Assembly: GCF_030160235.1 (NCBI RefSeq)
Contig: NZ_BSNY01000055.1
Span: 1 to 64,000 of the forward strand
Origin: Mesorhizobium huakuii
GTDB lineage: Bacteria; Pseudomonadota; Alphaproteobacteria; Rhizobiales; Rhizobiaceae
Direction: 5' to 3'
Length of the DNA: 64,000 nucleotides
In this document: in pieces, positions 52,166-60,574 of the stretch
How the letters are laid out: every line of letters begins with the position of its first letter
Position numbering within the stretch: position 1 is the first letter of the stretch
Translations under genes and position numbers: made by a program
The notes under the pieces: generated by a model
Databases searched by the model: none
Seen by the model: the letters and a program-made list of their open reading frames with translations, nothing else
Told to the model about the DNA's origin: nothing

Positions 52166-52576
52166 CTATTTCAGCAACCGGCCTTCGATCGACCAGCGCG
52201 CGGCAAGGAAATTCAGCACCGCCGCCACGATGACACCGCCGATCTTCGCCGGCCACACGCCGGCAACACCGGCGAAGAGGGCGATCGACAGGCTGGAGAC
52301 GCCGAGCGAAATCAACGCCCCGAGCGAGACGAAACGCAGGAAGGCGTCATGCAGCCGGATGGCCTGGTTGCGCTCGAACGACCAGAAGCCATTCGCCACG
52401 AAAGAGAAGATGACGGCGATCGACCATGAGATGACGTTGGCCGGCAGCGGCGCAACATGCAGTTTGAGCAGCAGGAAAAAGCCAGCGAGGTCGATGGCCG
52501 TGTTCGCCAGCCCGACTATAGCGAAGCGCACGATCTTGCTGCCGGTCGAACGGCGAGGCTGGTCGGCGCCGCTCAT
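52166..52576 (-). CDS. GtrA-family membrane protein
   Basis: A 136-residue protein with four hydrophobic segments in the GtrA pattern, beginning VRFAIVGLANTAIDLAGFFLLLKL and containing FVANGFWSFERN. Such proteins are thought to flip or assist lipid-linked sugars across the inner membrane. It overlaps the deacetylase gene by 4 bases (ATGA) and is last in a four-gene operon with two glycosyltransferases. It is tail to tail with the RND gene, 3 bases apart. A long upstream open frame only shadows the deacetylase gene. Confidence 0.88.
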   Translation of the reverse strand: MSGADQPRRSTGSKIVRFAIVGLANTAIDLAGFFLLLKLHVAPLPANVISWSIAVIFSFVANGFWSFERNQAIRLHDAFLRFVSLGALISLGVSSLSIALFAGVAGVWPAKIGGVIVAAVLNFLAARWSIEGRLLK

Positions 52577-53391
52577 CCCTTGCCGTCCATGATCTCGACG
52601 CCGGCGCGGGCGAGGCTTGCACCAAACGCGTCGGAGGCCAGCACCGCGTATTCCACCTCGCGCACGCCTTGCATCGGGTCGCGCGCCCGCAGAGTCTCGT
52701 CGACATGGCCGGGATGGCACATGAACAGGCCCCGTTCCGGCAGCGCCTCGAGGGCGGCCTGCAGAACCGGCGCGAACCGTTCGGGCTGCCGCCAGTCATA
52801 GATGCCGGCGAGCGGCTCGAAAAGAGTGAAGCCGGCGCGCGCCATAGAGCGGTTGAAGCCGGCGGCCACGGCGGCAATTGCCGCGACCTTCGGCGCGACG
52901 ACGGCATCGCCCAACGCCGGAGCGCCACGCAGCGCCGGCTGGCCGCCGGCTTCGGAAAAATGCGCCCGCAGCCATTTGCGCACGACAGGCAGGAAATGCA
53001 CGTGCTGGTGCCCGTCGATGAAGTCAGGTCGGCGGCCAAGCGCCGTGACGAAGCGGCTGTACTGCGCGTCGAGCTCGGCACGGACATCCCGCTCGTCAAT
53101 GCTGCCGCGCAGGACCGGCAGTGCCAGCGAACGCAGCGGCGGCAGCCGGCCTTGCGGCGCCAGGCTCGACCGGCCGGTGACGGCCGGCTGGTCGGTGAGG
53201 GTCAGGTGCAGCCCCACCGCCGCGCGGCCGCATAGCGGCTTGATACGCGCCGCCGCATCGGGCCATTCCGGAAAGCCGGTCATGCAGCTGGTGCCGGTCA
53301 GGCGGCCGCGATCGAGCAAGTCGAGAATTCCAGCGGAAACCCCGGGCGCCAGGCCGTAATCGTCGGCGATCAGGCGAATGCGCCGCGTCAT
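52573..53391 (-). CDS. ChbG/HpnK (YdjC-like) carbohydrate deacetylase
   Basis: A 272-residue deacetylase of the YdjC family. Metal ligands: the Asp pair in LIADDYGLAPGVS (D10/D11), His in VGLHLTLTDQP, and the two His of DGHQHVHFLP. The late phrase MCHPGHVDE also fits. Family members remove acetyl groups from chitobiose, hopanoid or undecaprenyl-linked sugars; NaxD of Francisella acts on undecaprenyl phosphate-GalNAc. The GT2-GT87-GtrA neighbours favour a lipid-linked sugar. It overlaps the GT2 gene by 4 bases. Confidence 0.9.
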   Translation of the reverse strand: MTRRIRLIADDYGLAPGVSAGILDLLDRGRLTGTSCMTGFPEWPDAAARIKPLCGRAAVGLHLTLTDQPAVTGRSSLAPQGRLPPLRSLALPVLRGSIDERDVRAELDAQYSRFVTALGRRPDFIDGHQHVHFLPVVRKWLRAHFSEAGGQPALRGAPALGDAVVAPKVAAIAAVAAGFNRSMARAGFTLFEPLAGIYDWRQPERFAPVLQAALEALPERGLFMCHPGHVDETLRARDPMQGVREVEYAVLASDAFGASLARAGVEIMDGKG

Positions 53392-54386
53392 GCGCCGGAT
53401 GCGCCTGGCGGCCTGTCCGGAACGCCGCGCACGACGTCGCGCACGATATAGACAGGCCGATCCTTGCTTTCCGAAAGCGTGACCCAGACATATTCACCGA
53501 TCAGGCCAAGCAAGGTGAGATTGAGGCCGCCGAGGAGGACGACGGCGACCATGAGGCTGGGATAGCCGGGGACGGCGATGCCGTAGAACAGCACCTCGAA
53601 GAACACCTTGGCTCCGTAGAAGATGCCCGCCAACGCCGCCAGCATCCCGCTCAGGCTGATGATGCGCAGCGGGATGACGGAGAAGGACGTAAACCCTTCC
53701 AGCGAGAACGCGATCAGGTTGAGCCGGCTCCATTTCGACTTGCCGGTGACACGGTTCTCCGGTGAATAGGCTATGGCTTTCTGGCGGAAGCCGGCCCAGG
53801 CGAACAGGCCCTTGTTGAAGCGCCTTTTGTCACGCAGGCTGGTCAGCGCGCGCACTACGGCGCCGCGCATGACGCGGAAGTCGCCGGCATTTTCTGGGAT
53901 GTCGAACCGCTGGCTGCTGTTGATCAGGCTGTAGAACAGCTTCGCCAGCTGGCTGCGCCGCCAACTGGCTTCGCGGCGGTCGTTCTGTGCGTAGACGACA
54001 TCGATATCGGGATTTTCCACCAGTTCGGCGATCATCTTCAGGCTGGTGTCCATGGAATGCTGGAGGTCGGCGTCCATGACCAGCGCCATGTCGCCGCGCG
54101 ACTGGTCGAGACCGGCGAGCACCGCGACCTCCTTGCCGAAATTGCGACTGAGCCGGACGATCTCCCAGGAACCCGACAGCGCCTGTGAAAACCGCTCGGC
54201 GCCATTGTCGCTGCTGCCATCATCCACGAGGATCTTGTGGACTTCCATGCCGAAGCGCTGCGACACCTCGGCTTCGAGCTTGTCAAGCAATGCGGCAAAG
54301 GCCGATGCGGACTGCGCCTCGTTCAAGAACGGCGCGACAATATCGAGAACGGGCCGCGACTCAGCCATTTGCGACAGGCCTTTCAT
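53388..54386 (-). CDS. Family 2 polyprenyl-phosphate glycosyltransferase
   Basis: A 332-residue GT-A enzyme of the DPM/GtrB type. The nucleotide-sugar site shows VDDGSSDNGAERF (about 54-66) and the metal-binding VMDADLQHSMD. The DFRVMRGAVV segment is typical, and two C-terminal membrane segments lie near 230-255 and 268-300. It should transfer a sugar from UDP-hexose or UDP-HexNAc to polyprenyl phosphate on the cytoplasmic side. The ATG at 54386 overlaps the GT87 stop; an ATG at 54368 is also possible. The deacetylase gene follows directly. Confidence 0.92.
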   Translation of the reverse strand: MKGLSQMAESRPVLDIVAPFLNEAQSASAFAALLDKLEAEVSQRFGMEVHKILVDDGSSDNGAERFSQALSGSWEIVRLSRNFGKEVAVLAGLDQSRGDMALVMDADLQHSMDTSLKMIAELVENPDIDVVYAQNDRREASWRRSQLAKLFYSLINSSQRFDIPENAGDFRVMRGAVVRALTSLRDKRRFNKGLFAWAGFRQKAIAYSPENRVTGKSKWSRLNLIAFSLEGFTSFSVIPLRIISLSGMLAALAGIFYGAKVFFEVLFYGIAVPGYPSLMVAVVLLGGLNLTLLGLIGEYVWVTLSESKDRPVYIVRDVVRGVPDRPPGASGA

Positions 54387-55527
54387 TCATGACCTTGCCT
54401 CCCGCCTTGGCCCAGAACCACCAGATCAGGAAGCCAGCGATAACGGTGACCGCAATCGGCCGGAACCAGGGGTACGTTAAATCTTGGATATGACGCTCGA
54501 CTCCGGTCAATCCTGTCAGGAACAGCATCACGGACAGCACCGAAGCCAGGACACCGCCTCGTTCCTCGCGCCACAACAAGGCAATAGCGAGACCGGCAGG
54601 CACGGCGATCATGGCATAGGTGTTGGGCTCGACGCGCGGGTTGAAGACGCACATGTAAAATGTCGCCGTCAGGAAGATGGCGAGACCAGCCGTCCCGCGT
54701 TCAAGCTTGCGATCGAACCAGATGACGAATGAGAGCGTGAACAGGGCCATGACGACGCGCACGATGGTTGCGCCGGATTCCGGCACGGGCAGCCCGATTT
54801 TGGTGAAGGGGGCCGTGAAATCGGTGGGAACAAAGTGGCTGGTGTTGTCGACGGCCATCGAGGTCAGCATCCCGCCAAAAACACGATACTGGTCGTTGAG
54901 ATAGCTAGCGGGTGCGAACGCATAGGGCAAGGCGAGCACGAACAGCACCGCCAGCACCAGCACCGGTATCAGCCGCAGGCGCAGGGCGCCGACCAACAAA
55001 AGCATGATGATCGCGGTCGGCTTGGCGATGATGGCGACCGAGGCCCAGAAGAAGGTTTCGGCACGCCGTCCTTCCAGCGCCGACAAAGTGAGAAGCCAGC
55101 AGGCGCCAGTCAAAAGGATCGTCGCCTGGCCGTTGCGGATCGCCGCCAAAGCCATCGGCAGGGCGAGAAACAGCCCGAAGGAAAGCAGCCACGGCAATTC
55201 CCCGCCGCCGAGCTTGCGCACCTGCCGTATCGCGGCAAAGGTCAGCACCGCGAAGCCGATAGTATGCCATACCAGGCCGCCCAGATGCGGACCGAGTTTC
55301 ACCAACGGAACGTAGAGCGCGGCAAAGGCCGGCGCGTAGAGATATCCCATCTCGGACTGGATATTGTAGAGCGGCTGTCGGGCCAGCAACGCCTCGCTGC
55401 CGTCTATGTAGGCTTGCCAGACCGTCCGCGTGTGGGGAGACCACAAGACCAGGACAAGGACGATCAGGAACGCCCCGATCCACAGGCCAAATCCCAAACG
55501 GTCGAAAACCGGCTTGGATATCGTCAT
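54361..55527 (-). CDS. GT87-family (DUF2029) membrane glycosyltransferase
   Basis: A 388-residue polytopic protein with about ten hydrophobic segments, of the GT-C GT87 family. An early periplasmic loop after TM1 carries IDGSEALLARQPLYN, matching the acidic motif of such polyprenyl-phosphate-dependent transferases. Later phrases LSFGLFLALPMALAAIRNGQATILL and NPRVEPNTYAMIAVP are family-like. It should move a sugar from a polyprenyl-phosphate donor to an acceptor on the outer face of the inner membrane. The ATG at 55527 is preferred over GTG at 55545. It is first in the GT operon. Confidence 0.85.
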   Translation of the reverse strand: MTISKPVFDRLGFGLWIGAFLIVLVLVLWSPHTRTVWQAYIDGSEALLARQPLYNIQSEMGYLYAPAFAALYVPLVKLGPHLGGLVWHTIGFAVLTFAAIRQVRKLGGGELPWLLSFGLFLALPMALAAIRNGQATILLTGACWLLTLSALEGRRAETFFWASVAIIAKPTAIIMLLLVGALRLRLIPVLVLAVLFVLALPYAFAPASYLNDQYRVFGGMLTSMAVDNTSHFVPTDFTAPFTKIGLPVPESGATIVRVVMALFTLSFVIWFDRKLERGTAGLAIFLTATFYMCVFNPRVEPNTYAMIAVPAGLAIALLWREERGGVLASVLSVMLFLTGLTGVERHIQDLTYPWFRPIAVTVIAGFLIWWFWAKAGGKVMNERPVANG

Positions 55528-55745
55528 CAAGACACCCCACAACACCCGGAACAGGCTCAGTCCAGCACCGTCCCGGCATTCGATGGCGGCGGCATATCAC
55601 GGACAAAGCGGCGAGGCATAGGGGGCTGAAGAGCGCGGTTGTGATCTCGGCGGGCCGCTGCGGATGGCCGGACGCGCGGGCGTCCTAACAGGAAAGACGC
55701 GCCGAAAGCCTCGTATTCGGGCTTCCGGCGTGGCTTCGAATAGCA

Positions 55746-56783
55746 TCAAGGCCGGATGAAAACCTTGCCGTTGGGCTTCGCCAGTTCCGCCGGCACCCGC
55801 GCGATCGCCTCGGCGAGCGGCACGACGGCCGTCACGTCGGTCGACCAGCGCCCGTCGGAAAAGCGCTTCTGCGCTTCAAGGATCGCCGGACCGCGCCGCT
55901 CCCTAGATTGCCGCATCCATTCGCTCAGCCAGAAACCCTCTATATGCTTGTGTTGGAAGATCAGTTGGCCGGGCTCGCGGATGATGGTGGCGTCAGGGTC
56001 GAGCCGGCCATAGATGATCCAGCGCGCCCGTTTCGGCATCGCATTGAAAATGGCCGAGGCCAGCGGCCCGGTGACCGCATCGAGGAAGATGCGCGGTTGC
56101 TCCGCCTTCATCACCTCGCGCAGCGTGACCTCGAAATCCGGCGCCTTCTCGTTGAGCACATGGGCAGCGCCGATCTCCTTCAGCAGCGCGATCTGCTCAT
56201 CGCGGCGCACGGTGACGATAGGCCGGTACCCTTCCTCCTTGGCCAGGCCGATGATCAGCTTGCAAAGCTGACTGGCGCCGGCGGTCATGACGAAGGCCTT
56301 TTCGCCGTCCTGCTTGACGATGTCGAACATGGCGATGGCGGTAATCGGATTGACGATCATCGCCGCGCCGTCCTCGTCGCGCACCGTATCGAGCAGCGGA
56401 ATGCAGGCTGCCGCCTCGGCGACGGCATATTCAGCCCACGAGCCCCAGTTGCTGAGGCCGGTGGCGAAGGCGACGCGCTTGCCGACGAGGCTCTTGGCAT
56501 AGGGCTCGTCACCGCCGGCGACGATCGTGCCGACACCCTCAAAGCCGGCCGGCCGGCCTTTGGCGCGCGGCTGGCCGTACTGACCCTTGATGAAGGCGAC
56601 ATCGGAGGGGTTGATCGAGGCCAGGCTGACCTTGATCAGCACCTGGCTCGGTCCGGGCACCGGCACCGCGATGCGGCCCGGCACGAGATAGGGCTCCATC
56701 GCCTCAAGCGCACTGCCGCTTGGCGTCTTGGTGTAGCCGTCGCCGACCAGGAGCAACGCGTTCATTTCGGAGGGAATGGTCAT
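55746..56783 (-). CDS. Zinc-type medium-chain dehydrogenase/reductase (quinone oxidoreductase-like)
   Basis: A 345-residue MDR-superfamily protein. The N-terminal GroES-like half contains VLIKVSLASINPSDVAFIKGQYG, and the coenzyme half contains FVMTAGASQLCKLIIGLAKEEGY. Zn-binding cysteines of alcohol dehydrogenases are missing, so it fits the quinone oxidoreductase/enoyl reductase branch. AAGGAG lies 8 bases before the ATG at 56783; an in-frame GTG 3 codons earlier is less likely. It is 52 bases downstream of the acyl-CoA dehydrogenase gene and probably shares its transcript. Confidence 0.87.
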   Translation of the reverse strand: MTIPSEMNALLLVGDGYTKTPSGSALEAMEPYLVPGRIAVPVPGPSQVLIKVSLASINPSDVAFIKGQYGQPRAKGRPAGFEGVGTIVAGGDEPYAKSLVGKRVAFATGLSNWGSWAEYAVAEAAACIPLLDTVRDEDGAAMIVNPITAIAMFDIVKQDGEKAFVMTAGASQLCKLIIGLAKEEGYRPIVTVRRDEQIALLKEIGAAHVLNEKAPDFEVTLREVMKAEQPRIFLDAVTGPLASAIFNAMPKRARWIIYGRLDPDATIIREPGQLIFQHKHIEGFWLSEWMRQSRERRGPAILEAQKRFSDGRWSTDVTAVVPLAEAIARVPAELAKPNGKVFIRP

Positions 56784-56835
56784 CGGCGACACTCCTTGGT
56801 TGTTGACAGAACACTCATGGTCTAGCGGCTGCTGC

Positions 56836-58077
56836 TCACAGCTTCTCCTGCGTGTACTTTTTCAGCTCCGACCGCGCCACCTGCCGGCGATGCACGGCGT
56901 CAGGGCCGTCGGCAAGGCGCAATGTCCTCAGATGCGTCCACGACCGCGCCAGCGGCGTGTCCTGGCTGATGCCTTGCGCGCCGAACATCTGTACCGCCTC
57001 GTCGGTGATCCTCAGCGCGACGCGCGGCGCGATGACCTTGATCTGGCTGATCCAGGGCGCAGCGGCGCGCGCATCGCCTTGGTCGATCATCCACGCCGCC
57101 TTGAGGCAGAGCAGCCGGGCCATCTCGATCTCCATGCGGCATTCGGCGATGATGTCGAAATTAGCGCCGAGTTTCGCCAGCTTCTGGCCGAAGGCCTCGC
57201 GGCGCACGGAGCGCTGGCACAGCATCTCCAGCGCCATCTCGGCCTGGCCTATGGCACGCATGCAGTGATGGATGCGGCCGGGACCGAGCCGCCCTTGCGC
57301 GATCTCGAACCCCCTGCCCTCGCCGAGGATCAGGTTCGCTGCCGGTACCCTGACATTGTCGAAGCGCAGGTGCATATGGCCATGCGGCGCGTCGTCGTCG
57401 CCATAGACCTGCATGGCGCGGACCTTGGTCGCGCCCTTTGTGTCGGAAGGCACCAGGATCATCGAATGGCGGCGGTGCTCAGGCTCGTCGTCGCCGCCGG
57501 TCCGCACCATGACGATGTAGATAGCGCAGCGCGGGTCGCCGGCGCCCGAGGCCCACCATTTCTCGCCGTTGAGCACATAATCGTCGCCCTGCCTCTCGCA
57601 GCGCATCGAAATGTTGGTGGCGTCGGACGAGGCGACATCAGGCTCGGTCATCAGATAGGCCGAGCGGATTTTTCCATCCAAAAGCGGCTCGAGCCACGCC
57701 TTCTTGTGGTCGGCCGAGCCGTAGCGCTCCAGCACCTCCATATTGCCGGTGTCCGGCGCCGAGCAATTGAAGGTTTCGGCGCCGAGATGCGCCTTGCCCA
57801 TCTCCTCCGCCAGATAAGCGTATTCGACGGTGGACAGGCCGTAGCCTCGTTCCGAGCCTGTCAGCCAGAAATTCCACAGACCGCGCTCCCTGGCGGTCTT
57901 CTTCAATCCTTCGAGGATTTCGCTCTGGCGTGGGCTGTAGACCCAGCGGTCGCCCGCCTTGCCCACCTCGCCCAAGAATTCCTTGTCGAGCGGCATGATC
58001 TCGTCGCGCACCATGGCCGCGACGCGCGCGTGGATCGGCTTCAGCCGCTCGGTCATGCCGAGATTCATCTCCGTCAT
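56836..58077 (-). CDS. Acyl-CoA dehydrogenase (ACAD10/11-like)
   Basis: A 413-residue flavoprotein. FAD and substrate regions are visible in AYLMTEPDVASSDATNISMRCE and NGEKWWASGAGDPRCAIYIVM. The C-terminal helical block has RIHHCMRAIGQAEMALEMLCQR and QMFGAQGISQDTPLARSWTHLR. The ASGAGDPRC phrase and length fit the ACAD10/11 group more than straight-chain dehydrogenases. It is divergent from an operon with an APH-type kinase, the other half of animal ACAD10/11. It probably acts with that kinase on hydroxyacyl substrates. Confidence 0.9.
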   Translation of the reverse strand: MTEMNLGMTERLKPIHARVAAMVRDEIMPLDKEFLGEVGKAGDRWVYSPRQSEILEGLKKTARERGLWNFWLTGSERGYGLSTVEYAYLAEEMGKAHLGAETFNCSAPDTGNMEVLERYGSADHKKAWLEPLLDGKIRSAYLMTEPDVASSDATNISMRCERQGDDYVLNGEKWWASGAGDPRCAIYIVMVRTGGDDEPEHRRHSMILVPSDTKGATKVRAMQVYGDDDAPHGHMHLRFDNVRVPAANLILGEGRGFEIAQGRLGPGRIHHCMRAIGQAEMALEMLCQRSVRREAFGQKLAKLGANFDIIAECRMEIEMARLLCLKAAWMIDQGDARAAAPWISQIKVIAPRVALRITDEAVQMFGAQGISQDTPLARSWTHLRTLRLADGPDAVHRRQVARSELKKYTQEKL

Positions 58078-58160
58078 CGGTCGCTAACCCTTCATAGAGG
58101 CCCGGCAATTTACCCGTGGCAAGGATGACCGTACTTCGGATAGCCTTGTCAACGCGAACT

Positions 58161-58177
58161 CTTTGCCCAGGGCAAAG
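58161..58177. promoter_or_regulatory. 17-bp palindrome before the SDR gene
   Basis: CTTTGCCC-A-GGGCAAAG is a perfect 8-1-8 dyad in the 114-base divergent gap, ending 14 bases before the SDR start codon and overlapping the untranslated leader. A repressor site or a leader hairpin are both possible. Confidence 0.45.
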
Positions 58178-58191
58178 CGTGGAGGACTGGA

Positions 58192-59007
58192 ATGGCCTAT
58201 CTCGACGAGCTGTTTTCGGTGGCCGGCAAGACCGCGCTGGTGACGGGCGCGGCGACCGGTATCGGCCGCATGGCGGCGACGGCGCTGGTCAAGGCCGGTG
58301 CCAGCGTCATGATCGCTTCGCGCAAGGGCGAGGATTGCATCCAGGTTGCCAATGCGTTGAACGGGCTCGGCGCCCCCGGCCGGGCCGAGGGCTTCGCCGG
58401 CGACGTCTCCAGCGAGGCCGGCATCGCCGCACTCGTCGCCGAGGTCAAGGCGCGGACCGCCAAACTCGATATCCTGATCAACAATGCCGGCGTTTCCTGG
58501 GGCGCGCCGCTGGAGAGTTTTCCCTATTCGGCATGGGCCAAGGTGTTCGGCGTCAATGTCACCGCCGTCTTCCACCTGACCCGCGAATTGCTGCCTCTGC
58601 TCGAAGCCGCCGCCAGCGACGCCGATCCGGCCCGGGTGATCAACCTGGGTTCGGTGATGGGGACGCAGCCGTTGGCCGACGACGCTTATTCCTACACGGC
58701 GTCCAAGGCCGCGGTGCATCATCTGACGCGTACGCTCGCACTCGAATTCGCCGCCCGCCGCATCACCGTCAACGCCTTTGCCCCCGGCCCTTTCCAAAGC
58801 CGCATGACGGCCTTTGCCACCGGTACAGATGAGCAGGCCAGACATGTCGGCGGCCATGTTCCGATCGGCCGTATCGGCGCACCGGATGACATTGCCGGCG
58901 CAACGCTCTATTTGTGCAGCCGTGCAGGCAGCTATGTCACCGGCGCCATCCTGCCGATCGACGGCGGGCAGTCGGTGCAGCATGGATTGACCTTGTTCAA
59001 GGAATGA
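58192..59007 (+). CDS. Short-chain dehydrogenase/reductase
   Basis: A 271-residue classical SDR: cofactor motif TGAATGIGRMA (19-29), NNAG near 97, catalytic Ser in NLGSVMGTQP and the pair in AYSYTASKAA, and C-terminal YVTGAILPIDGGQSV. The ribosome site GGAGG stands before the ATG at 58192. It heads an operon with a MaoC hydratase, an APH-type kinase and another SDR, opposite the acyl-CoA dehydrogenase gene. It probably interconverts a hydroxyacyl and an oxoacyl intermediate. Confidence 0.9.
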   Translation: MAYLDELFSVAGKTALVTGAATGIGRMAATALVKAGASVMIASRKGEDCIQVANALNGLGAPGRAEGFAGDVSSEAGIAALVAEVKARTAKLDILINNAGVSWGAPLESFPYSAWAKVFGVNVTAVFHLTRELLPLLEAAASDADPARVINLGSVMGTQPLADDAYSYTASKAAVHHLTRTLALEFAARRITVNAFAPGPFQSRMTAFATGTDEQARHVGGHVPIGRIGAPDDIAGATLYLCSRAGSYVTGAILPIDGGQSVQHGLTLFKE

Positions 59008-59046
59008 CATTTTCCGGCCATAGAAGCCGGAGGTGAACTGGAGGAC

Positions 59047-59532
59047 ATGAGCGTGGAACCGATCAGTCTCGATGTGCTTCTGGCCAGTGTCGGCAAGGAG
59101 GTTGGCGTTTCGCCGTGGCGAGTGGTGACGCAGCGGATGATCGACCAGTTCGCCGACGCCACCGACGATCACCAGTTCATCCATTGCGATCCCGAGCGGG
59201 CCAAGCGCGAGACGCCCTTCGGCGGCACCATCGCGCATGGTTTCCTGTCGCTGTCGCTGCTGTCGGCAATGACCTTCGAGACCATGCCGCCGCTGGAAAA
59301 CGGCAAGATGGGCGTCAATCACGGCTTCGATTCGCTGCGCTTCCTGGCGCCGGTGAAGACCGGCGCGCGCATCCGCACCCGCTTCGTGCTGGCCGATGTC
59401 AAGGTGAGACCCTCGGGCTGGGTGCAGACGGCGCACGACGTGACGATCGAGATCGAGGGCTCGAAGAAACCGGCTCTGACCGCCCGCTGGCTGACGCTGA
59501 CGCTGATCGAACGCCAGCCCGAGACCGCATGA
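59047..59532 (+). CDS. MaoC-family (R)-specific enoyl-CoA hydratase
   Basis: A 161-residue hot-dog-fold dehydratase. The hydratase-2 motif is visible in FADATDDHQFIHCDPERAK followed by FGGTIAHGFLSLSLL, with the catalytic Asp/His pair. Substrate would be a 2-enoyl-CoA, giving a 3-hydroxyacyl-CoA. CTGGAGGAC lies just before the ATG. The stop overlaps the kinase gene start by 4 bases (ATGA). Together with neighbouring SDR and acyl-CoA dehydrogenase genes it indicates a beta-oxidation-like route. Confidence 0.93.
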   Translation: MSVEPISLDVLLASVGKEVGVSPWRVVTQRMIDQFADATDDHQFIHCDPERAKRETPFGGTIAHGFLSLSLLSAMTFETMPPLENGKMGVNHGFDSLRFLAPVKTGARIRTRFVLADVKVRPSGWVQTAHDVTIEIEGSKKPALTARWLTLTLIERQPETA

Positions 59533-60563
59533 ACGACCCCAACGCGCTCGACCAGGCAGCGCTTGCGCCTTACCTCGAGGCGGAAATCCCCGGCTTTTCC
59601 GGGCTTGCTACAATCGAAAAATTCAAATCCGGCCAGTCCAACCCGACCTATCTCATCACGGCGGCAAGCGGCCGCTATGTGCTGCGCGCCAAGCCGCCGG
59701 GGCAGTTGCTGAAGTCGGCGCATCAGGTCGACCGCGAATTCCGCGTGATGAAGGCGCTTGCCGGCACCGCCGTGCCAGTGCCCGAAATGCTGCATCTGTC
59801 GGCCGAGGACTCGCCGATCGGCCGCATGTTCTATGTCATGGATTTCCTCGACGGCCGTATCTTCTGGGATCCGGCATTGCCCGAGGCACGTGACAACGAT
59901 GAACGCGCCGCCATCTACGACGCCATGAACGGCACGCTCGCGGCCCTGCACGATGTCGATGTCGACGCGGTGGGTCTTTCCGATTTCGGCCGGCCGGGCA
60001 ATTATTTCGAACGGCAGCTGGCACGCTGGACCAGCCAGTACCGCGCCTCCGAAACCGGCATAATTGCCGACATGGACCGACTGATCGCCTGGCTGGAAAC
60101 GCACCTGCCCGCGGATGACGGCCTGGTATCGCTGGTGCATGGCGACTACCGGCTGGACAATCTGATCTTCGCGCCGGACCGGCCAAGGGTCATCGCGGTG
60201 CTCGACTGGGAACTGTCGACATCAGGCCACCCCGTCGCCGACATCGCCTATCAATGCATGCAATGGCGCCTGCCGCATGCTTCCGGCTTTCGCGGCCTCG
60301 GCGGCGTCGACCGCGCCGCGCTCGGCCTGCCTTCCGAGGAAGACTATATCGCTGCCTATTGCCGGCGGCGCGGGCTCGGCGGCATCGGCAACTGGACCTT
60401 CTTCCTCGCCTTCTCCTTCTTCCGGTTGGCGGCGATCTGCCAGGGTGTCTACAAGCGCGCGCTGGACGGCAATGCCTCCAATCCCGAAAAGGCCAGGACC
60501 TATGGCGAGGCGGTGAAGCTGCTGTCGCATCTCGCCGCCAGACTGATCGACAAGCAGACATGA
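59529..60563 (+). CDS. APH-family kinase (ACAD10/11 kinase-like)
   Basis: A 344-residue phosphotransferase of the aminoglycoside phosphotransferase superfamily. The catalytic loop is VHGDYRLDNLIF with H204-G-D206 and the downstream Asn, and the metal Asp is in VLDWELSTSGHP. The N-lobe Lys is in YVLRAKPPGQLLKSAHQVDREFRVM. This branch matches the N-terminal kinase domain of vertebrate ACAD10/11, not antibiotic-resistance enzymes. The start at 59529 overlaps the MaoC stop. It probably phosphorylates a hydroxylated acyl substrate used by the acyl-CoA dehydrogenase opposite. Confidence 0.88.
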   Translation: MNDPNALDQAALAPYLEAEIPGFSGLATIEKFKSGQSNPTYLITAASGRYVLRAKPPGQLLKSAHQVDREFRVMKALAGTAVPVPEMLHLSAEDSPIGRMFYVMDFLDGRIFWDPALPEARDNDERAAIYDAMNGTLAALHDVDVDAVGLSDFGRPGNYFERQLARWTSQYRASETGIIADMDRLIAWLETHLPADDGLVSLVHGDYRLDNLIFAPDRPRVIAVLDWELSTSGHPVADIAYQCMQWRLPHASGFRGLGGVDRAALGLPSEEDYIAAYCRRRGLGGIGNWTFFLAFSFFRLAAICQGVYKRALDGNASNPEKARTYGEAVKLLSHLAARLIDKQT

Positions 60564-60574
60564 CGGGAGCAATT

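Noticed and set aside
59529-60563. Reading the APH-family gene as an antibiotic-resistance phosphotransferase.
   Set aside because: Its kinase motifs and its place among acyl-CoA genes match the ACAD10/11 kinase branch; nothing suggests drug resistance.
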